DNA of 64,000 nucleotides from Acidimicrobiaceae bacterium (GTDB lineage Bacteria > Actinomycetota > Acidimicrobiia > Acidimicrobiales > Aldehydirespiratoraceae): assembly GCA_009845995.1 (NCBI GenBank), contig VXYK01000055.1:252721-316720 (forward strand), read 5' to 3'. Positions 63,052 to 64,000 of this stretch are shown one piece after another (the first letter of the stretch is position 1; every line of letters starts with the position of its first letter). The position numbers and the translations under genes are program-made. The notes beneath the pieces are model-generated. The model did not search any database and had not been told where the DNA came from. It saw nothing but the letters and a program-made list of their open reading frames with translations.

Positions 63052-63912
63052 ATGGGATTTCGGATGGCAAACATTGACGGGCGTGCAGCGCTCGTCGACG
63101 GCGTTCACTACTACGACGTTGAGACGACAAGCGCTGGGGGAGTGCCATCGGATCCGATGGAAGCGCTCACCTATGCCGATGAACTGTCCGAACTCCAAGC
63201 GACGCTCGACACTAGTGAACCCTCCGGCAGACTCGCGGATGTGACTCTCGACGCGCCGGTACCCCGGCCTCGCAACTGTTTTGGGATCGGTCTGAATTAC
63301 GCCGACCACGCCGCTGAGTCCGGCATGGAACTACCAACAAGCCCTGTGGTATTCACCAAGTTTCCGTCCTGCATCGTCGGCCCGACCGCCGATGTGGAGA
63401 TGAGGAGCGATGGTGTCGACTACGAGGTCGAGTTGGTCGTCGTTATTGGTCTTGGAGGCAAGGACATAGCCAAAAAAGATGTCTGGGATCGTATCGTCGG
63501 TTTGACTATCGGGCAGGACATCTCCGATCGTCCAGTGCAGTTCTCCGCCAGCCCACCCCAGTTCAATCTGGGAAAGTCTTTCGACACCTTCGGGCCGATC
63601 GGGCCGTACCTGGTCTCACCCGATCTCGTTGCTGATCCTTCCAACCTGCGTCTCAGCACCAAGATCAACGACGAAGTTCGTCAGGACGGCACGACATCAC
63701 AATTGATCTTCGACATCCCGGCACTGGTGTCGTACATCAGTCACATCACCACGCTGACCACCGGCGATCTGATCTTTACCGGCACGCCCGACGGCGTCGG
63801 CGTGTCACAAGGGAAACTGCTGCAACACGGAGATGTGATCACATCGGTGATCCAAGACCTTGGAACCATGACCAACCGTTGTGTACGTGTGAGCGACTAC
63901 GCAACTCCCTGA
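63052..63912 (+). CDS. Fumarylacetoacetate hydrolase (FAH)-family protein
   Basis: 286 residues (or 282 from ATG 63064). Metal-dependent C-C hydrolase/isomerase fold: CFGIGLNYADHAAESGMELP, PVVFTKFPSCIVGP, the metal site in VDYEVELVVVIGLGGKDI (E-x-E), GQDISDRPVQF, NLGKSFDTFGPIGPYLV and FTGTPDGVGV. Covers acylpyruvases, 2-hydroxyhepta-2,4-diene-1,7-dioate isomerases and similar ring-fission enzymes. It follows the TetR gene by 106 bp in the same direction. Confidence 0.93.
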   Translation: MGFRMANIDGRAALVDGVHYYDVETTSAGGVPSDPMEALTYADELSELQATLDTSEPSGRLADVTLDAPVPRPRNCFGIGLNYADHAAESGMELPTSPVVFTKFPSCIVGPTADVEMRSDGVDYEVELVVVIGLGGKDIAKKDVWDRIVGLTIGQDISDRPVQFSASPPQFNLGKSFDTFGPIGPYLVSPDLVADPSNLRLSTKINDEVRQDGTTSQLIFDIPALVSYISHITTLTTGDLIFTGTPDGVGVSQGKLLQHGDVITSVIQDLGTMTNRCVRVSDYATP

Positions 63913-63944
63913 GATCCTCAATCTCCGCAATCCGAACAGGGTGA

Positions 63945-64000
63945 CTACCCGGCGTTGGACCCCTTCAGTTCGGTGACCAAGCCTTCATCGTTGGCGGGGC
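63945..64000 (-). CDS. Possible C-terminus of a gene extending beyond the window
   Basis: Minus-strand frame ending in TAG at 63945-63947 reads ANDEGLVTELKGSNAG from the right edge. Too short to identify; the frame is open to the edge and the 32-bp gap to the convergent FAH gene fits the local pattern. Confidence 0.35.
   Translation of the reverse strand, partial: PANDEGLVTELKGSNAG

Noticed and set aside
1..64000. tRNA, rRNA, CRISPR, insertion sequences, prophage or plasmid origin
   Set aside because: Intergenic gaps were read on both strands; no cloverleaf, regularly spaced repeats, transposase or phage genes were recognised.

Overview
The window is GC-rich, densely coded bacterial chromosome with short intergenic gaps, many 4-bp ATGA/GTGA gene overlaps, and frequent GTG/TTG starts. 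An F420-type LLM oxidoreductase, a BioB-BsaP pair, lipoproteins with threonine-rich stalks and many acyl-CoA, P450, SDR and CaiB enzymes point to an Actinomycetota genome, most plausibly class Acidimicrobiia. That placement is inference; no rRNA or universal marker is present. I saw no tRNA, rRNA, CRISPR array, insertion sequence or prophage.

Layout. 1-13.2 kb is a catabolic island: two acyl-CoA synthetases, a SnoaL-like protein, a TetR regulator, a Rieske oxygenase, a carboxymuconolactone-decarboxylase-family protein, an LLM monooxygenase, a P450, an SDR, an aldehyde dehydrogenase, an ERG4/ERG24-type sterol-reductase-like membrane protein and a CaiB CoA-transferase. The set suits oxidation and CoA activation of a hydrophobic, possibly cyclic, substrate. 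13.2-14.5 kb holds bioB and its auxiliary gene bsaP. 14.5-20.4 kb holds an amber-interrupted lipoprotein, a sulfatase, a lipoprotein hydrolase, a ferredoxin-MBL protein and an enoyl-CoA hydratase. 20.5-30.4 kb is a complete glycogen locus (PPi-type phosphofructokinase, GlgB, GlgC, GlgA, GlgX, GlgP) with a perfect CRP-type site in the divergent pfk/glgB gap. 30.4-42.5 kb is amino-acid catabolism: hutH-iclR, divergent from hutU-def-hutF-hutI, an FAD oxidoreductase and bifunctional PutA. The expected N-formylglutamate deformylase (HutG) is missing and a peptide-deformylase-like gene sits in its place. 42.5-48.4 kb carries a P450-type ferredoxin, a J-domain protein, a fused EtfB-EtfA, and cobS-cobT-cobU behind a cobalamin riboswitch. 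48.4-54.0 kb has a His-rich lipoprotein, a truncated sugar-ABC ATPase, a GH38 alpha-mannosidase and its LacI repressor. 54.1-64 kb has a phosphoesterase, an SDR, a MOSC protein, a wrecked glycine-betaine uptake locus, a pectinacetylesterase-like lipoprotein, an aldolase, a TetR regulator and an FAH-family hydrolase.

The strongest unifying observation is gene decay. There are three in-frame amber codons (lipoprotein at 14600, betaine permease at 57599, ProV at 59371), three apparent deletion scars (BtuC C-terminal remnant behind the B12 riboswitch, mannosidase/ABC-ATPase junction near 50.41 kb, betaine-binding-protein/TetR junction near 59.73 kb) and one frameshift (about 60.15 kb). Transport genes are hit disproportionately, while the biosynthetic and catabolic genes look intact. 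This suggests recent loss of uptake functions, as in a lineage adapting to a stable or host-associated niche, though assembly error has to be excluded.
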